Positions 44,113-53,175 of a DNA stretch of 64,000 bases are shown here, piece by piece (position 1 is the first letter of the stretch; each line of letters opens with the position of its first letter). Source of the stretch: Ferdinandcohnia sp036962705 (GTDB lineage Bacteria; Bacillota; Bacilli; Bacillales; Bacillaceae_L); the NCBI RefSeq assembly GCF_036962705.1, contig NZ_JBALOQ010000045.1, positions 20,721 through 84,720 of the forward strand, written 5' to 3'. Below the pieces are notes generated by a model that saw only the letters and a program-made list of their open reading frames with translations, did no database searches and had not been told where the DNA came from. The translations under genes and the position numbers were made by a program.

Positions 44113-44149
44113 AAAGGAGACGAGGTATTTGACCTCATCTCCTTTTTTT
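44111..44149. terminator. Bidirectional terminator of the nag operon and VanZ gene
   Basis: AAAAAGGAGACGAGGT pairs with ACCTCATCTCCTTTTTTT (one C-A mismatch). It begins at the stop codon of the TIM-barrel gene and overlaps the end of the convergent VanZ gene. Confidence 0.9.
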
Positions 44150-44581
44150 ACGTCGTTTACGACTTCTTAAGACCTGCAACAAAACATAGCCAATTACAGC
44201 CCCAACTGTATTTAAAATAATATCATCTACATCAAAGCTTCCAAGCTTACTTAAAAGCTGAAGAACTTCAAGGGATGAAATTCCAATGACAAAAGCTAAG
44301 AAAAACAAAAAGAAATTTGAGAGCTTTGGGAAAAGAATCGGAAGTACAATCCCAAATGGTATAAAAACGCCGATATTTCCTGCGATATTCATGATCCAGA
44401 TGTGATAAGGAAAATGATCATAATACGTAAAATAATTTTTAATCGTCGAAAAAGGCGTTAGGTTATACCGGAATTCCCCTCCCTTTGTCCGAAAATATGC
44501 AAAAAACATCCAATATATAAGAAATAGTGAATAAGTGATAAACACCGAACCAGCCAAAAACCGTTTTACAGCCTGCCCCAA
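44135..44581 (-). CDS. VanZ family membrane protein
   Basis: A 148-residue VanZ-like protein with about four membrane helices (about 8-28, 62-80, 87-105, 118-138) and a basic C-terminal tail. The pattern NLTPFSTIKNYF and DVDDIILNTVGAVIGY is typical of the family. VanZ confers low-level teicoplanin resistance in enterococci; chromosomal homologues have unclear roles. No van genes are near. Confidence 0.85.
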   Translation of the reverse strand: MGQAVKRFLAGSVFITYSLFLIYWMFFAYFRTKGGEFRYNLTPFSTIKNYFTYYDHFPYHIWIMNIAGNIGVFIPFGIVLPILFPKLSNFFLFFLAFVIGISSLEVLQLLSKLGSFDVDDIILNTVGAVIGYVLLQVLRSRKRRKKRR

Positions 44582-44722
44582 TTTTGTAGATTCTCCAATC
44601 CCTAAAACATTTTTCTAGTTTACTCTACCGCAAAAAGGAGGCGATGTCACTTGAGATTTTTTGTTTCCTCCTTTTTTCGATTATAATAGGAAAATAACGT
44701 GTATGAAAAGGGATGTTGAAAA

Positions 44723-45127
44723 ATGGATACAATTACAATACTTCAAATCGGATTAGGAATAATCTTCATCATTTTAGTTTGCGATTCCTTCAGACCCGTA
44801 AAAAACCTGGAACAATTATCAGAAGCAGATTTTAATGAAAGAATGAAAAAGCCAAAGGAGATTGCGCTCATTGACGTGCGTAACCCTTATGAATACCAAG
44901 CAAATCATATTAATGGAGCCATTAATCTTCCTTTATCTAAAATAAAACGAAACAAGGTTGAAATCCCAACGGATAAGGACATTATTTTATATTGTCAAAC
45001 AGGGATACGAAGCAAACAAGCTGCAAAAGCCATCCGGAGAAGGCATAAGAATTTGCCGCTGTCCCACTTAAAAGGAGGCCTTTATAGCCTAAAAACACAA
45101 GCCACTCCGGGACAAAAGAAAAAGTGA
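44723..45127 (+). CDS. Membrane-anchored rhodanese-like protein (YqhL-like)
   Basis: A 134-residue protein: an N-terminal membrane helix (about 5-23) followed by a single rhodanese domain with active-site cysteine in LYCQTGIRS near residue 93. Such proteins handle persulfide sulfur. B. subtilis YqhL has the same design. A TATAAT at 44682-44687 may be its -10. Monocistronic. Confidence 0.85.
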   Translation: MDTITILQIGLGIIFIILVCDSFRPVKNLEQLSEADFNERMKKPKEIALIDVRNPYEYQANHINGAINLPLSKIKRNKVEIPTDKDIILYCQTGIRSKQAAKAIRRRHKNLPLSHLKGGLYSLKTQATPGQKKK

Positions 45128-45224
45128 AATGAATGAACTGTACAGGAAAAACCGGCACGTTTGACTGTATGGTTTATTATACATATAATAGTAGAATAGA
45201 AGTATGATAGAAGGGGTGATGTCG

Positions 45225-45643
45225 TTGGGAAGTTATACCGTATCGGAGAATTAGCAAAAGAAGCAAATGTATCAAAACGTACGATTGATTATTACACACA
45301 GCTTGGTATTTTAACTCCTGAACGATCAGACTCTAACTATCGTTTCTATAGTGACGAAGCGGTGGAAACCCTTCATCTCGTTTCCCAATATAAGGAGTTA
45401 AACATCCCTTTACTTGAAATCAAGGAAAAGGTTGAACTTTTTCATACCAATCGTGTTGAGCAAGAGAAAGTCTTGAAATACACAAAGGCTCTTTCAAAGC
45501 GAATGGAGTATTTAGAAACAGAACTGAAAGAAATGAGGCCAATGCTTGAATCTCTTACAGAAGAGCAACAAAAATCTGTGATGAATAAGATGTCTACACA
45601 AAGCAAGGCACTCGCAAAAATAATTATGGTTCTGTTTACTTGA
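45225..45643 (+). CDS. MerR family regulator, start codon disrupted or misread
   Basis: The frame encodes a typical MerR protein (LYRIGELAKEANVSKRTIDYYTQLGIL, in part, then a long coiled coil), ~138 residues. In this frame there is no ATG, GTG or TTG before the helix-turn-helix; the only start with a ribosome binding site (AAGGGGTG) is the TTG at 45225, which is one base out of frame (TTGGGAAG where TTGGGGAAG would be in frame). A one-G deletion or sequencing error is likely. It precedes a CorC-type transporter. Confidence 0.7.
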
Positions 45644-45797
45644 ATCAAAGAATCATATAGTTATGAACTTACAGAATAAAAATTCATTCTTAAAGAATAA
45701 AAAATCCTAGTCATAAATACTTTGTATAAATAACATAAAAAACTTACCTATTTAGGAGGTGGAATCCTTACTCGTTTCGTGCGTGTAAGGAAACTAT

Positions 45798-47141
45798 TTG
45801 GAGATATTTAATTTAGTCATGGTTGCAATTTTGATTGCGTTAACTGCCTTTTTCGTGGCGTCGGAGTTTGCGATTGTAAAAATAAGAAGTACTCGTATCG
45901 ACCAACTCGTACAAGAAGGGAATAGAAGCGCAATTGCTGCTAAGACTGTCATCTCAAACCTGGATGAATACCTGTCTGCGTGTCAGTTAGGTATTACAGT
46001 AACAGCTTTAGGACTTGGTTTTCTTGGAGAAACCACTTTTGAAGCATTACTTCATCCGATACTCGGTATGTTTAATATACCAGCTTCATTTTCAACTCTT
46101 TTATCGATCACTTTAGCGTTTCTGATTATTACTTTTCTACATGTAGTTGTCGGGGAGCTTGCACCGAAAACGATCGCCATTCAAAAGGCAGAAAGAGTTA
46201 CCTTGTTTTTTGCTAGACCATTAATCTTTTTCTATAGATTGATGTATCCATTCATTTGGGTATTAAATGGTTCTGCTCGCTTATTAACTGGATTATTCGG
46301 CTTTAAGAGAATATCAGAACATGACATCGCCCATACAGAAGAAGAATTGAGACTTATTTTATCTGAAAGCTATAAAAATGGTGAAATTAACCAATCTGAA
46401 TATAAATATGTTAATAATATCTTTGAATTTGATGAAAGCGTGGCAAAGGAAATCATGGTACCACGCACGGAGATCATCGCCCTTGATAAAGAAAAATCAG
46501 TCCAAGAGATATTGGCGATTATGACGAGTGAGAAGTATACACGTTACCCAGTCGTTGACGGGGATAAAGACCATATTATTGGCTTGATTAACCTCAAGGA
46601 GCTGCTCACTGATATTGTGACAGGTACGGGTGCAAATGAAAAAACAATAGAGGATTATACAAGACCGATTATTCATGTAATTGAGTCAATCCCAATTCAA
46701 GAATTATTAGCAAAAATGCAAAAAGAACGTGTACACATGGCGATTTTGATCGATGAATATGGCGGAACCTCAGGACTGGTGACGGTTGAGGATATTATTG
46801 AAGAAATCGTTGGAGAAATCCGCGATGAATTTGATACGGATGAAAAACCAGCTATCCAAAAAATTAATGACACCACAACCATCTTAGATGGTAAGGTCTT
46901 AATCGGTGAAGTCAATGGCTTGTTTGGATTACAAATTGACGATACGGATGTGGATACAATCAGTGGTTGGATTTTAACCGAACAAATTGACGTCCGCCCT
47001 GGAGACAAAATTCCATACGGGGAATATGAATTCAGAATCATCGAAATGGATGGCCACCATATCAAATCACTTGAAATCAAAAAAATCATCAAACAAGAAC
47101 AGATTATGGCTATTGGCCAAAGCGCCAGCGCCCTTGAATAA
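45798..47141 (+). CDS. CNNM/CBS-domain transporter (HlyC/CorC family)
   Basis: A 447-residue membrane protein. An N-terminal CNNM domain with four hydrophobic segments (about 1-190) is followed by a tandem CBS pair (about 218-345) and a C-terminal CorC_HlyC domain (about 355-435). B. subtilis homologues such as MpfA (YhdP) export magnesium. Start TTG at 45798 behind AAGGA; a hairpin (TCCTTAC / GTAAGGA) pairs that Shine-Dalgarno with upstream sequence and could modulate initiation. Confidence 0.87.
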   Translation: MEIFNLVMVAILIALTAFFVASEFAIVKIRSTRIDQLVQEGNRSAIAAKTVISNLDEYLSACQLGITVTALGLGFLGETTFEALLHPILGMFNIPASFSTLLSITLAFLIITFLHVVVGELAPKTIAIQKAERVTLFFARPLIFFYRLMYPFIWVLNGSARLLTGLFGFKRISEHDIAHTEEELRLILSESYKNGEINQSEYKYVNNIFEFDESVAKEIMVPRTEIIALDKEKSVQEILAIMTSEKYTRYPVVDGDKDHIIGLINLKELLTDIVTGTGANEKTIEDYTRPIIHVIESIPIQELLAKMQKERVHMAILIDEYGGTSGLVTVEDIIEEIVGEIRDEFDTDEKPAIQKINDTTTILDGKVLIGEVNGLFGLQIDDTDVDTISGWILTEQIDVRPGDKIPYGEYEFRIIEMDGHHIKSLEIKKIIKQEQIMAIGQSASALE

Positions 47142-47147
47142 ATTGCA

Positions 47148-47181
47148 AAAGCCTTGACGGTCCCGCCGTTGAGGCTTTTTT
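47148..47181 (+). terminator. Intrinsic terminator after CorC-type gene
   Basis: A 13-bp stem with two G-U pairs (AAAGCCTTGACGG / CCGTTGAGGCTTT), 5-nt loop, T-run. Confidence 0.9.
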
Positions 47182-47279
47182 TATGACTACATATTTGGGG
47201 TTGCGAACTAAAAAGATTTGTTCCACAAAGTAAATAAGTTCATTTGAGATAAGCTTGGAAATATAGGAATGAGGGATTG

Positions 47280-47585
47280 ATTCGGACAAGAGTCGGGGAA
47301 CAAAATCAAAAATCAGTCCAAATGTGAGGTTGATTCGGACAAGAGTCGCGGAAAAAATCAAAAAACAGTCCAAATGTGGGGTTGATTCTGACAGGAGGAG
47401 CGGTAAAAAACTGAAGTCTGTCCAAATGAGTGAAAGATTCGGACAGGCGACACAGTAAAAATCCGGAAACAGTCTAAATGAGTGAACAATTCGGACAGGG
47501 GGCTCAGTAAAAAACCAAAAGCTGTCCGAAAGAGGGGTTGATTCGCACAACAGCCGCAGTGAAAATCCAGAAACAGTGCGAAACG
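47280..47585. repeat. Tandem array C: six units of 52-53 bp with paired ends
   Basis: ATTCGGACA-type words begin at 47280, 47333, 47385, 47437, 47489 and 47541, i.e. spacings of 53 then 52 four times. Each unit ends in an (A)CAGTCCAAA or TGTCCGAA-type word that pairs with its beginning. In unit 6 both arms change together (TTCGCAC with GTGCGAA). Interiors are A-rich. No coding function; minus-strand frames through it are fortuitous. Confidence 0.95.
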
Positions 47586-47755
47586 ATGATCTCCTCTAAA
47601 AAACCAGCAATGTAGTTCCTAAATAAAGATGCAAGCCTAGACAGACACTTTTCTAGACGTATGTAATAAATTATAGAAATGTTATGTAATTGTTATATAA
47701 TATAAACGCGTTAATGTTAAAATAAAGGGTATATTGATTTTTTAGGAGGAAGCTT

Positions 47756-48841
47756 ATGAAGGTAAAACTAGGCTTGCTATACGGAGGGAAATCAGCTGAG
47801 CATAAGGTTTCCTTGCAAACCGCATTAGCTGTAAACAAAGCATTAGATCATTCAAAATATGATATTCATCCCATTTATATATCGGAAGAAGGCGAATGGA
47901 TTCGCGGAAATCAATTGACAGGTCCTGTCGATGAAGTAAAGAAGCTAGTTCTAAAAGAAGCGGGAACCCCGATTTCTCCAGTTTCTTTAAATAAAGAGCT
48001 TTTCTCTGCACAGCAATCAAATCATGATGAAGCCATTGATGTGGTGTTCCCATTATTGCATGGACCAAACGGAGAGGACGGAACCGTCCAGGGACTACTC
48101 GAGCTAGTTAACATTCCGTATGTCGGTAACGGTGTACTTGCTTCATCTGCTGGAATGGATAAAGTAATAATGAAAAACATATTTGGCCAAGCGGGGCTGC
48201 TTCAAGCAAAATATGTTTCCTATATTCGAAGTGAATGGAAGCAAAATCCGGAAGAAGCTTATGCAAAGGTTGAAGAAGAACTAGGTTATCCATGCTTTGT
48301 AAAGCCTGCAAACCTTGGTTCAAGCGTTGGTATTAGCAAAGCGACAAACCGCGAAAGCCTTGAAAAAGCGTTTGAGGAAGCATTCATGTTTGACCGTAAA
48401 GTCATCATTGAAGAGGCAATTATTGGTCGTGAAATCGAAATCGGTGTCCTCGGAAACGACAATCCAAGCTGTTCAGTTGTTGGTGAAATCGTACCGAAGA
48501 AGGATTTTTACGACTACAAAGCAAAATATGAAGACGGCGATACGGCTCTCATTATCCCAGCTGAAATAACAGATGAGCAATATGAAACTGTCAAAACAGA
48601 AGCAATTAAAGCATTCAAAGCACTTGATTGCTCAGGATTAGTAAGAGCAGATTTCTTCTTAACGAAAGAAGGAAAAGTCATTATTAATGAAGTCAACACA
48701 ATGCCTGGATTTACACCATTTAGCATGTTTCCGTTACTATGGCAGGAGGCTGGCGTTAGCTATCCAGAGCTTATTGAAAAATTAGTTGAGCTTGCAATCG
48801 AGCGCCATACGGAAAAACAAACGATCAAATACACAATCTAA
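47756..48841 (+). CDS. ddl: D-alanine-D-alanine ligase
   Basis: A 361-residue ATP-grasp ligase making D-Ala-D-Ala for peptidoglycan. N-terminal LLYGGKSAEHKVSL, LHGPNGEDGTVQG near 103, ATP-grasp FVKPANLGSSVGISK near 182 and NEVNTMPGFTPFSM near 306. AGGAGGAAGCTT precedes the ATG. Followed by murF, its direct pathway partner, across a terminator-like hairpin. Synteny matches B. subtilis ddl-murF. Confidence 0.96.
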   Translation: MKVKLGLLYGGKSAEHKVSLQTALAVNKALDHSKYDIHPIYISEEGEWIRGNQLTGPVDEVKKLVLKEAGTPISPVSLNKELFSAQQSNHDEAIDVVFPLLHGPNGEDGTVQGLLELVNIPYVGNGVLASSAGMDKVIMKNIFGQAGLLQAKYVSYIRSEWKQNPEEAYAKVEEELGYPCFVKPANLGSSVGISKATNRESLEKAFEEAFMFDRKVIIEEAIIGREIEIGVLGNDNPSCSVVGEIVPKKDFYDYKAKYEDGDTALIIPAEITDEQYETVKTEAIKAFKALDCSGLVRADFFLTKEGKVIINEVNTMPGFTPFSMFPLLWQEAGVSYPELIEKLVELAIERHTEKQTIKYTI

Positions 48842-48845
48842 AACC

Positions 48846-48883
48846 TAGAAACACTATTCTTCCTAATGAATAGTGTTTCTTCA
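48846..48883 (+). terminator. Hairpin between ddl and murF
   Basis: A 12-bp stem (GAAACACTATTC / GAATAGTGTTTC), 8-nt loop, followed by TTCATG. The weak T-run suggests partial termination. Confidence 0.75.
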
Positions 48884-48901
48884 TGAAAAGGGGAGAACCT
48901 C

Positions 48902-50275
48902 GTGATAAAAAAGACTTTAGCTCAAATTGAAGAAATGACAAAAGGTGAAAAGCTTGACCCACAACACAAAAATGTCGTGATTGAGGGTGTATCCATTGAT
49001 ACAAGAACCATCTCACCCGGAAATTTGTACATACCTATCATCGGTGACACATTTAATGGTCATCAATTTGTGGATGCAGCAATTGAAAACGGTGCAGCAG
49101 CTGTGCTATGGGGGAGTGACCAGCCAAATCCACCACAGCAAATCCCAGTTATTTATGTGCACAACACATTAGAAGCTCTTCAAACCCTTGCAAGAAGCTA
49201 CCGTGATGAGCTTTCGATAAAAGTCATTGGGATAACTGGGAGCAATGGAAAAACAACAACAAAAGACATGGTCACAGCGGTTTTATCAACTTCAATAAAT
49301 GTTCAAAAAACAGAAGGTAATTTAAATAATCATATTGGATTACCTTTAACGATTTTACGATTAAAAGTAGATACTGAAGTCGCAGTGCTTGAAATGGGGA
49401 TGAGTGCTTTCGGTGAAATTGAACTCCTTACCCGAATAGCACGGCCTGATGTCGCAGTGATTACGAACATTGGTGAATCACATATGATGGACCTTGGTTC
49501 CCGTGCAGGAATCGCAAAAGCAAAGCTTGAAATAGTGGAAGGTCTGTCAAAAAAGGGCTTACTCATTTACCATGGGGACGAACCTCTATTAACAGAGCGA
49601 GTTAAATCAATGGATATCCAAACAACAACTTTTGGTGAGTCAAAGCAAAATGATCTTTATCCACTTTCAATTAAACAGGAAAACGAAGGCACCTATTTTT
49701 CAATTAATGAACTGGAACAGAAGGAATTTTATGTGCCAGTCCTCGGAAAGCATAATGTTAACAACGCGATGGCTGCGATTGCTGTGGCCCGTCATTTCGG
49801 ATTATCCTGGGACCAAATCGAAAGTGGTTTAAAGCAAATTAAAATCACGAATATGAGACTTGAATTAATTGAAGGAATTAACGGAACGAAATTAATTAAT
49901 GATGCCTATAATGCGAGTCCATTATCCATGAAGGCAGCAATAAGCTTAGTTCATGATTTACAAACCTCAGGTAAAAAAATTGTCGTGTTAGGTGACATGC
50001 TAGAACTTGGGGACAATGAAAATGAATTCCACGAAGAAGTGGGTCGTTTCATTCAGCCTGACAAGGTTGACTATGTATATACTTATGGCAGATTAGGTGA
50101 GCATATTGCCGGCGGTGCAAGAGAGCAGTTCCAACAAGACCGAGTATTTGCGTACAAAGATAAAGAACAACTAATTGAAGCATTACGAAATCTCTTATCA
50201 GAAGGGGATATCCTTTTAGTAAAAGGCTCAAGAGGAATGAAACTCGAGGAAGTTATTTTTGCCTTCAAAAAATGA
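48902..50275 (+). CDS. murF: UDP-N-acetylmuramoyl-tripeptide-D-alanyl-D-alanine ligase
   Basis: A 457-residue Mur ligase adding D-Ala-D-Ala to UDP-MurNAc-tripeptide in the cytoplasm. ATP-binding GITGSNGKTTTK at about 110-121, NHIGLPLT near 142, and NDAYNASPLSM near 337 in the C-terminal domains. GTG start behind AAAAGGGGAG. Ends in a terminator. Confidence 0.96.
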   Translation: MIKKTLAQIEEMTKGEKLDPQHKNVVIEGVSIDTRTISPGNLYIPIIGDTFNGHQFVDAAIENGAAAVLWGSDQPNPPQQIPVIYVHNTLEALQTLARSYRDELSIKVIGITGSNGKTTTKDMVTAVLSTSINVQKTEGNLNNHIGLPLTILRLKVDTEVAVLEMGMSAFGEIELLTRIARPDVAVITNIGESHMMDLGSRAGIAKAKLEIVEGLSKKGLLIYHGDEPLLTERVKSMDIQTTTFGESKQNDLYPLSIKQENEGTYFSINELEQKEFYVPVLGKHNVNNAMAAIAVARHFGLSWDQIESGLKQIKITNMRLELIEGINGTKLINDAYNASPLSMKAAISLVHDLQTSGKKIVVLGDMLELGDNENEFHEEVGRFIQPDKVDYVYTYGRLGEHIAGGAREQFQQDRVFAYKDKEQLIEALRNLLSEGDILLVKGSRGMKLEEVIFAFKK

Positions 50276-50279
50276 GAAA

Positions 50280-50312
50280 AAGCTCGGCGACGATTGATTG
50301 CCGAGCTTTTTT
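50280..50312 (+). terminator. Intrinsic terminator after murF
   Basis: An 11-bp stem (AAAAGCTCGGC / GCCGAGCTTTT) with an 11-nt loop and T-run; it also lies just beyond the stop of the convergent small gene. Confidence 0.9.
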
Positions 50313-50417
50313 CTAGTTAATAAATGGCAGTATAATTAAAATAGTTAGTAAGATTCCTAAGGAGTATGCGAATAATTCTTTCATAAAGTCCGATTTTTCA
50401 TTGAATAGCTTGTCCAT
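50313..50417 (-). CDS. Small single-pass membrane protein, 34 aa
   Basis: An ORF of 34 codons with AGGAGG seven bases before the ATG. The N-terminal half is charged (MDKLFNEKSDFMKELF) and the C-terminal half is one hydrophobic helix (GILLTILIILPF). It is too short for standard ORF calling, but the start signals and convergent terminator are good. Function unknown. Confidence 0.62.
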   Translation of the reverse strand: MDKLFNEKSDFMKELFAYSLGILLTILIILPFIN

Positions 50418-50521
50418 TTTATGACCTCCTAAATTCTTCTTACTTATTAGTACGTTTGAAAACAGAAAATGTTACAAAAAGATTACAATTATTTCAAAAG
50501 TATTTTAATTTTATTTCATAA

Positions 50522-50550
50522 TCGAAAAAAATACACCAAAGCGTATTTGA
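50522..50550 (+). repeat. Truncated interspersed repeat remnant
   Basis: TCGAAAAAA is joined directly to ATACACCAAAGCGTATTTGA, which matches the last part of the repeat at 17919-18051 and 30718-30850 with an internal deletion. It sits just upstream of the esterase ribosome binding site. Confidence 0.7.
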
Positions 50551-50570
50551 TAGAAAGGTGGTTAATTTTC

Positions 50571-51278
50571 ATGATTGGCTGTTTGTTCATACATGGTTTT
50601 ACAGGCGCTCCATATGAAGTTGAGCCACTTGCAGAGCATGTTCGCCATTCAACCGATTGGGTCGTCCGAACGCCAACCTTACCCGGTCATGGCGAGACCC
50701 TAGACTTAAAAGGAACACATTATACAGAATGGATCAAACATGCTGAAAGAGAACTGATTGATCTTCTTCATACGTGTGAGAAGGTTTTTGTCGTCGGTTT
50801 TTCAATGGGTGGGCTCATTGCTGGCTATTTAGCAACACGTTATCCAATCCAAAAGCTCGTTTTACTAAGTGCTGCTGCCTACTATGTCAATCCAAAGCAA
50901 CTAGTAGCAGACATCAAAATCATGTTTCAGGATGGAATGAATAAAACACTTTATAAAAATGAACTTTTTTTACGCTATAAAAAGAAAATGGTGGACACGC
51001 CTCTATCTGCAACAATTGAATTTCGAAAGTTGGTACGAAAAATTCGGCCTGAGCTTCACCGAATTAATGTCCCAACTTTAATTGTGCAAGGAGAATGCGA
51101 CGGGATTGTGCCGGTAAAAAGTGCGCATTACATACATCAAGTCATCTCCTCTACTGAAAAAAAACTCCTTTTTTTGCCATGTGCAAAGCATCATGTTTGT
51201 TATGGGGAAGACCAGGATACACTATTTAAAGAAGTAGATACCTTCTTTCATGAAACATCAAAAGAAAGTATATACTAA
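50571..51278 (+). CDS. Carboxylesterase (alpha/beta hydrolase, Est30-like)
   Basis: A 235-residue alpha/beta-hydrolase. The N-terminal FIHGFTGAPYE holds the oxyanion hole; nucleophile Ser78 in GFSMGG, Asp177 in GECDGIV and His207 or 208 in AKHHVC complete the triad. This matches the ~30-kDa Geobacillus Est30/YvaK carboxylesterases. ATG at 50571 with GAAAGGTGG upstream; the longer frame begins in the repeat remnant and is rejected. Confidence 0.88.
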   Translation: MIGCLFIHGFTGAPYEVEPLAEHVRHSTDWVVRTPTLPGHGETLDLKGTHYTEWIKHAERELIDLLHTCEKVFVVGFSMGGLIAGYLATRYPIQKLVLLSAAAYYVNPKQLVADIKIMFQDGMNKTLYKNELFLRYKKKMVDTPLSATIEFRKLVRKIRPELHRINVPTLIVQGECDGIVPVKSAHYIHQVISSTEKKLLFLPCAKHHVCYGEDQDTLFKEVDTFFHETSKESIY

Positions 51279-51662
51279 TCATTGGAAATTTCACTTTATT
51301 GCATTTCTAATGGGGTAGTGGTAAGATTACAACTACAGTGTTAAAAAGGGTATAGCTCGTATAAACCATTGGTGGCGCCCTTTTATTAACTTTTTGGACG
51401 TGAACCCTGAGGGCATTACTTCCGTTACATTCACGGAAAATGTCCTTTTTTTAAGCAGAATTTGATTCTGGTCTACTATAAATACTAGGCAGATGCCTTC
51501 CTACCGCGCATACATCATCATGTGTAGGTTTTGCGATCATGATGCAATCATTTGTATCCAGCTTAAATTTTCGAGGCGAAAGCCCAGTGTCTATACAGAT
51601 TTCCCGTCTAAAAGTCAATTTTGTCATTGTACAAATAGATTAGCAAAAGGAGTATGAAAAAA
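51279..51662 (+). promoter_or_regulatory. Long leader of cshA with terminator-like hairpin
   Basis: The 384-bp spacer contains a stable hairpin (GGGCATTACTTCCGT at 51411-51425 against ACGGAAAATGTCC at 51433-51445) followed by seven T residues. It could end a small RNA or attenuate cshA. The ~200 bp between it and the cshA start have no ORF or clear second hairpin. Confidence 0.55.
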
Positions 51663-53171
51663 TTGGCAGCATTTAACGAATTAGGGATTAGCGAAGATTT
51701 AATGAAATCGATTAATCAAATGGGGTTTGAAGAAGCAACTCCCATTCAATCACAAACGATTCCATTAGCACTCGAAGGGCATGATGTAATTGGTCAAGCC
51801 CAAACAGGAACAGGAAAAACAGCAGCATTTGGAATTCCGCTTATTGAAAATGTCGATGTAAATAACGACAACATCCAAGGAATTGTCATTGCACCAACTC
51901 GTGAGCTTGCGATTCAAGTATCGGAAGAACTTCATAAAATCGGTCGCTTTAACCGCGCCCGTATTTTACCAATCTATGGTGGACAGGACATCACTCGCCA
52001 AATCCGTTCACTAAAAAAACACCCACATATCATTGTTGGTACGCCAGGCCGTGTAATTGACCACATTAATCGCAAAACTCTTAAGCTTCAAAATGTGAAA
52101 ACAGTGGTACTTGATGAAGCAGATGAAATGTTGAACATGGGCTTTATTGAGGATATTGAGGCGATTTTAAAAGGAGTTCCTGAAGAACGCCAAACATTGC
52201 TTTTCTCTGCAACGATGCCAGGTCCAATTCAACGCATTGCTGAGCGTTTCATGAAAGACCCTAAAGTTGTAAAGGTAAAAACAAAAGAAATGACTGTACC
52301 GAATATTCAACAGTACTACTTAGAAGTACAAGAAAAGAAAAAGTTCGACGTGTTAACTCGTTTATTAGATATTCAATCACCAGAATTGGCGATTATTTTT
52401 GGCCGTACAAAGCGTCGTGTTGATGAGCTTTCTGAAGCGTTGACTTTAAGAGGTTATGCTGCAGAAGGAATACATGGTGATCTTAGTCAGGCAAAGCGTA
52501 TATCTGTCTTACGTAAATTTAAAGAAGGATCTATCGAAGTATTAGTTGCAACCGATGTTGCAGCACGTGGTCTCGATATTTCCGGTGTTACACATGTCTA
52601 CAATTTTGATATTCCGCAAGATCCAGAAAGCTATGTACACCGTATAGGGCGTACTGGTCGTGCAGGAAAAACAGGTATGGCGATGACTTTCGTTACACCT
52701 CGTGAAATTGGCCAACTCAAAAACGTAGAAAATACGACAAAACGTAAAATGGACAAAATGAAGCCACCAACTCTAGATGAGGCTTTAGAAGGTCAGCAAA
52801 AAATGACGATGGAAAAAATCGTGTCCATGATTGAATCCAATAATTTATCATACTATACTCGTATCGCTGAAGAGCTTTTAGAGGAGCATGATTCAGTTTC
52901 TGTTGTTGCAGCTGCAATAAAGTTAATGACAAAAGAGCCAGACGCAACACCAATTAAACTCACTGAAGAAGCACCAGTTCGTATAAAGAGAGACAATAAA
53001 GATAATAACCGCGGTGGACGTGACCGTGGGCGATATAAAGGTGGAAACCGTGATCGTGGACGTGGAAATGGCGGACGTGAAAGATCAGGTGGACGTCAAG
53101 GATCAGGCGGAAATCGTAATTCTTCAAGTGGCGGGAATCGTCGTGGCAACTTCCGTAAAAGTGAAGATTAA
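51663..53171 (+). CDS. cshA: DEAD-box RNA helicase CshA
   Basis: A ~502-residue helicase. Q motif FEEATPIQ, Walker A AQTGTGKT, PTRELAIQ, VLDEADEM, FSATMP, and the C-terminal ARGLDI and HRIGRTGR motifs are all present. The last ~80 residues are Arg/Gly-rich, an RNA-binding tail. TTG at 51663 gives a start like other CshA proteins (MAAFNELG) and good spacing to AAAAGGAG; the ATG at 51654 lies only one base after that Shine-Dalgarno. It acts in mRNA decay and ribosome assembly. Confidence 0.93.
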   Translation: MAAFNELGISEDLMKSINQMGFEEATPIQSQTIPLALEGHDVIGQAQTGTGKTAAFGIPLIENVDVNNDNIQGIVIAPTRELAIQVSEELHKIGRFNRARILPIYGGQDITRQIRSLKKHPHIIVGTPGRVIDHINRKTLKLQNVKTVVLDEADEMLNMGFIEDIEAILKGVPEERQTLLFSATMPGPIQRIAERFMKDPKVVKVKTKEMTVPNIQQYYLEVQEKKKFDVLTRLLDIQSPELAIIFGRTKRRVDELSEALTLRGYAAEGIHGDLSQAKRISVLRKFKEGSIEVLVATDVAARGLDISGVTHVYNFDIPQDPESYVHRIGRTGRAGKTGMAMTFVTPREIGQLKNVENTTKRKMDKMKPPTLDEALEGQQKMTMEKIVSMIESNNLSYYTRIAEELLEEHDSVSVVAAAIKLMTKEPDATPIKLTEEAPVRIKRDNKDNNRGGRDRGRYKGGNRDRGRGNGGRERSGGRQGSGGNRNSSSGGNRRGNFRKSED

Positions 53172-53175
53172 TCTC

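Noticed and set aside
44644..44697. A 17-codon hydrophobic peptide with AAGGAGG upstream
   Set aside because: Its Shine-Dalgarno is paired with CCTCCTT within the same ORF and the -10 of the rhodanese gene overlaps its 3' end. Too little evidence for a gene.
47110..47550. A 146-codon minus-strand ORF through array C
   Set aside because: It exists because the repeat units happen to lack stops on that strand. It has no ribosome binding site or family, overlaps the corC end, and the 52-bp period is not a multiple of three, so the protein is not repetitive in frame.
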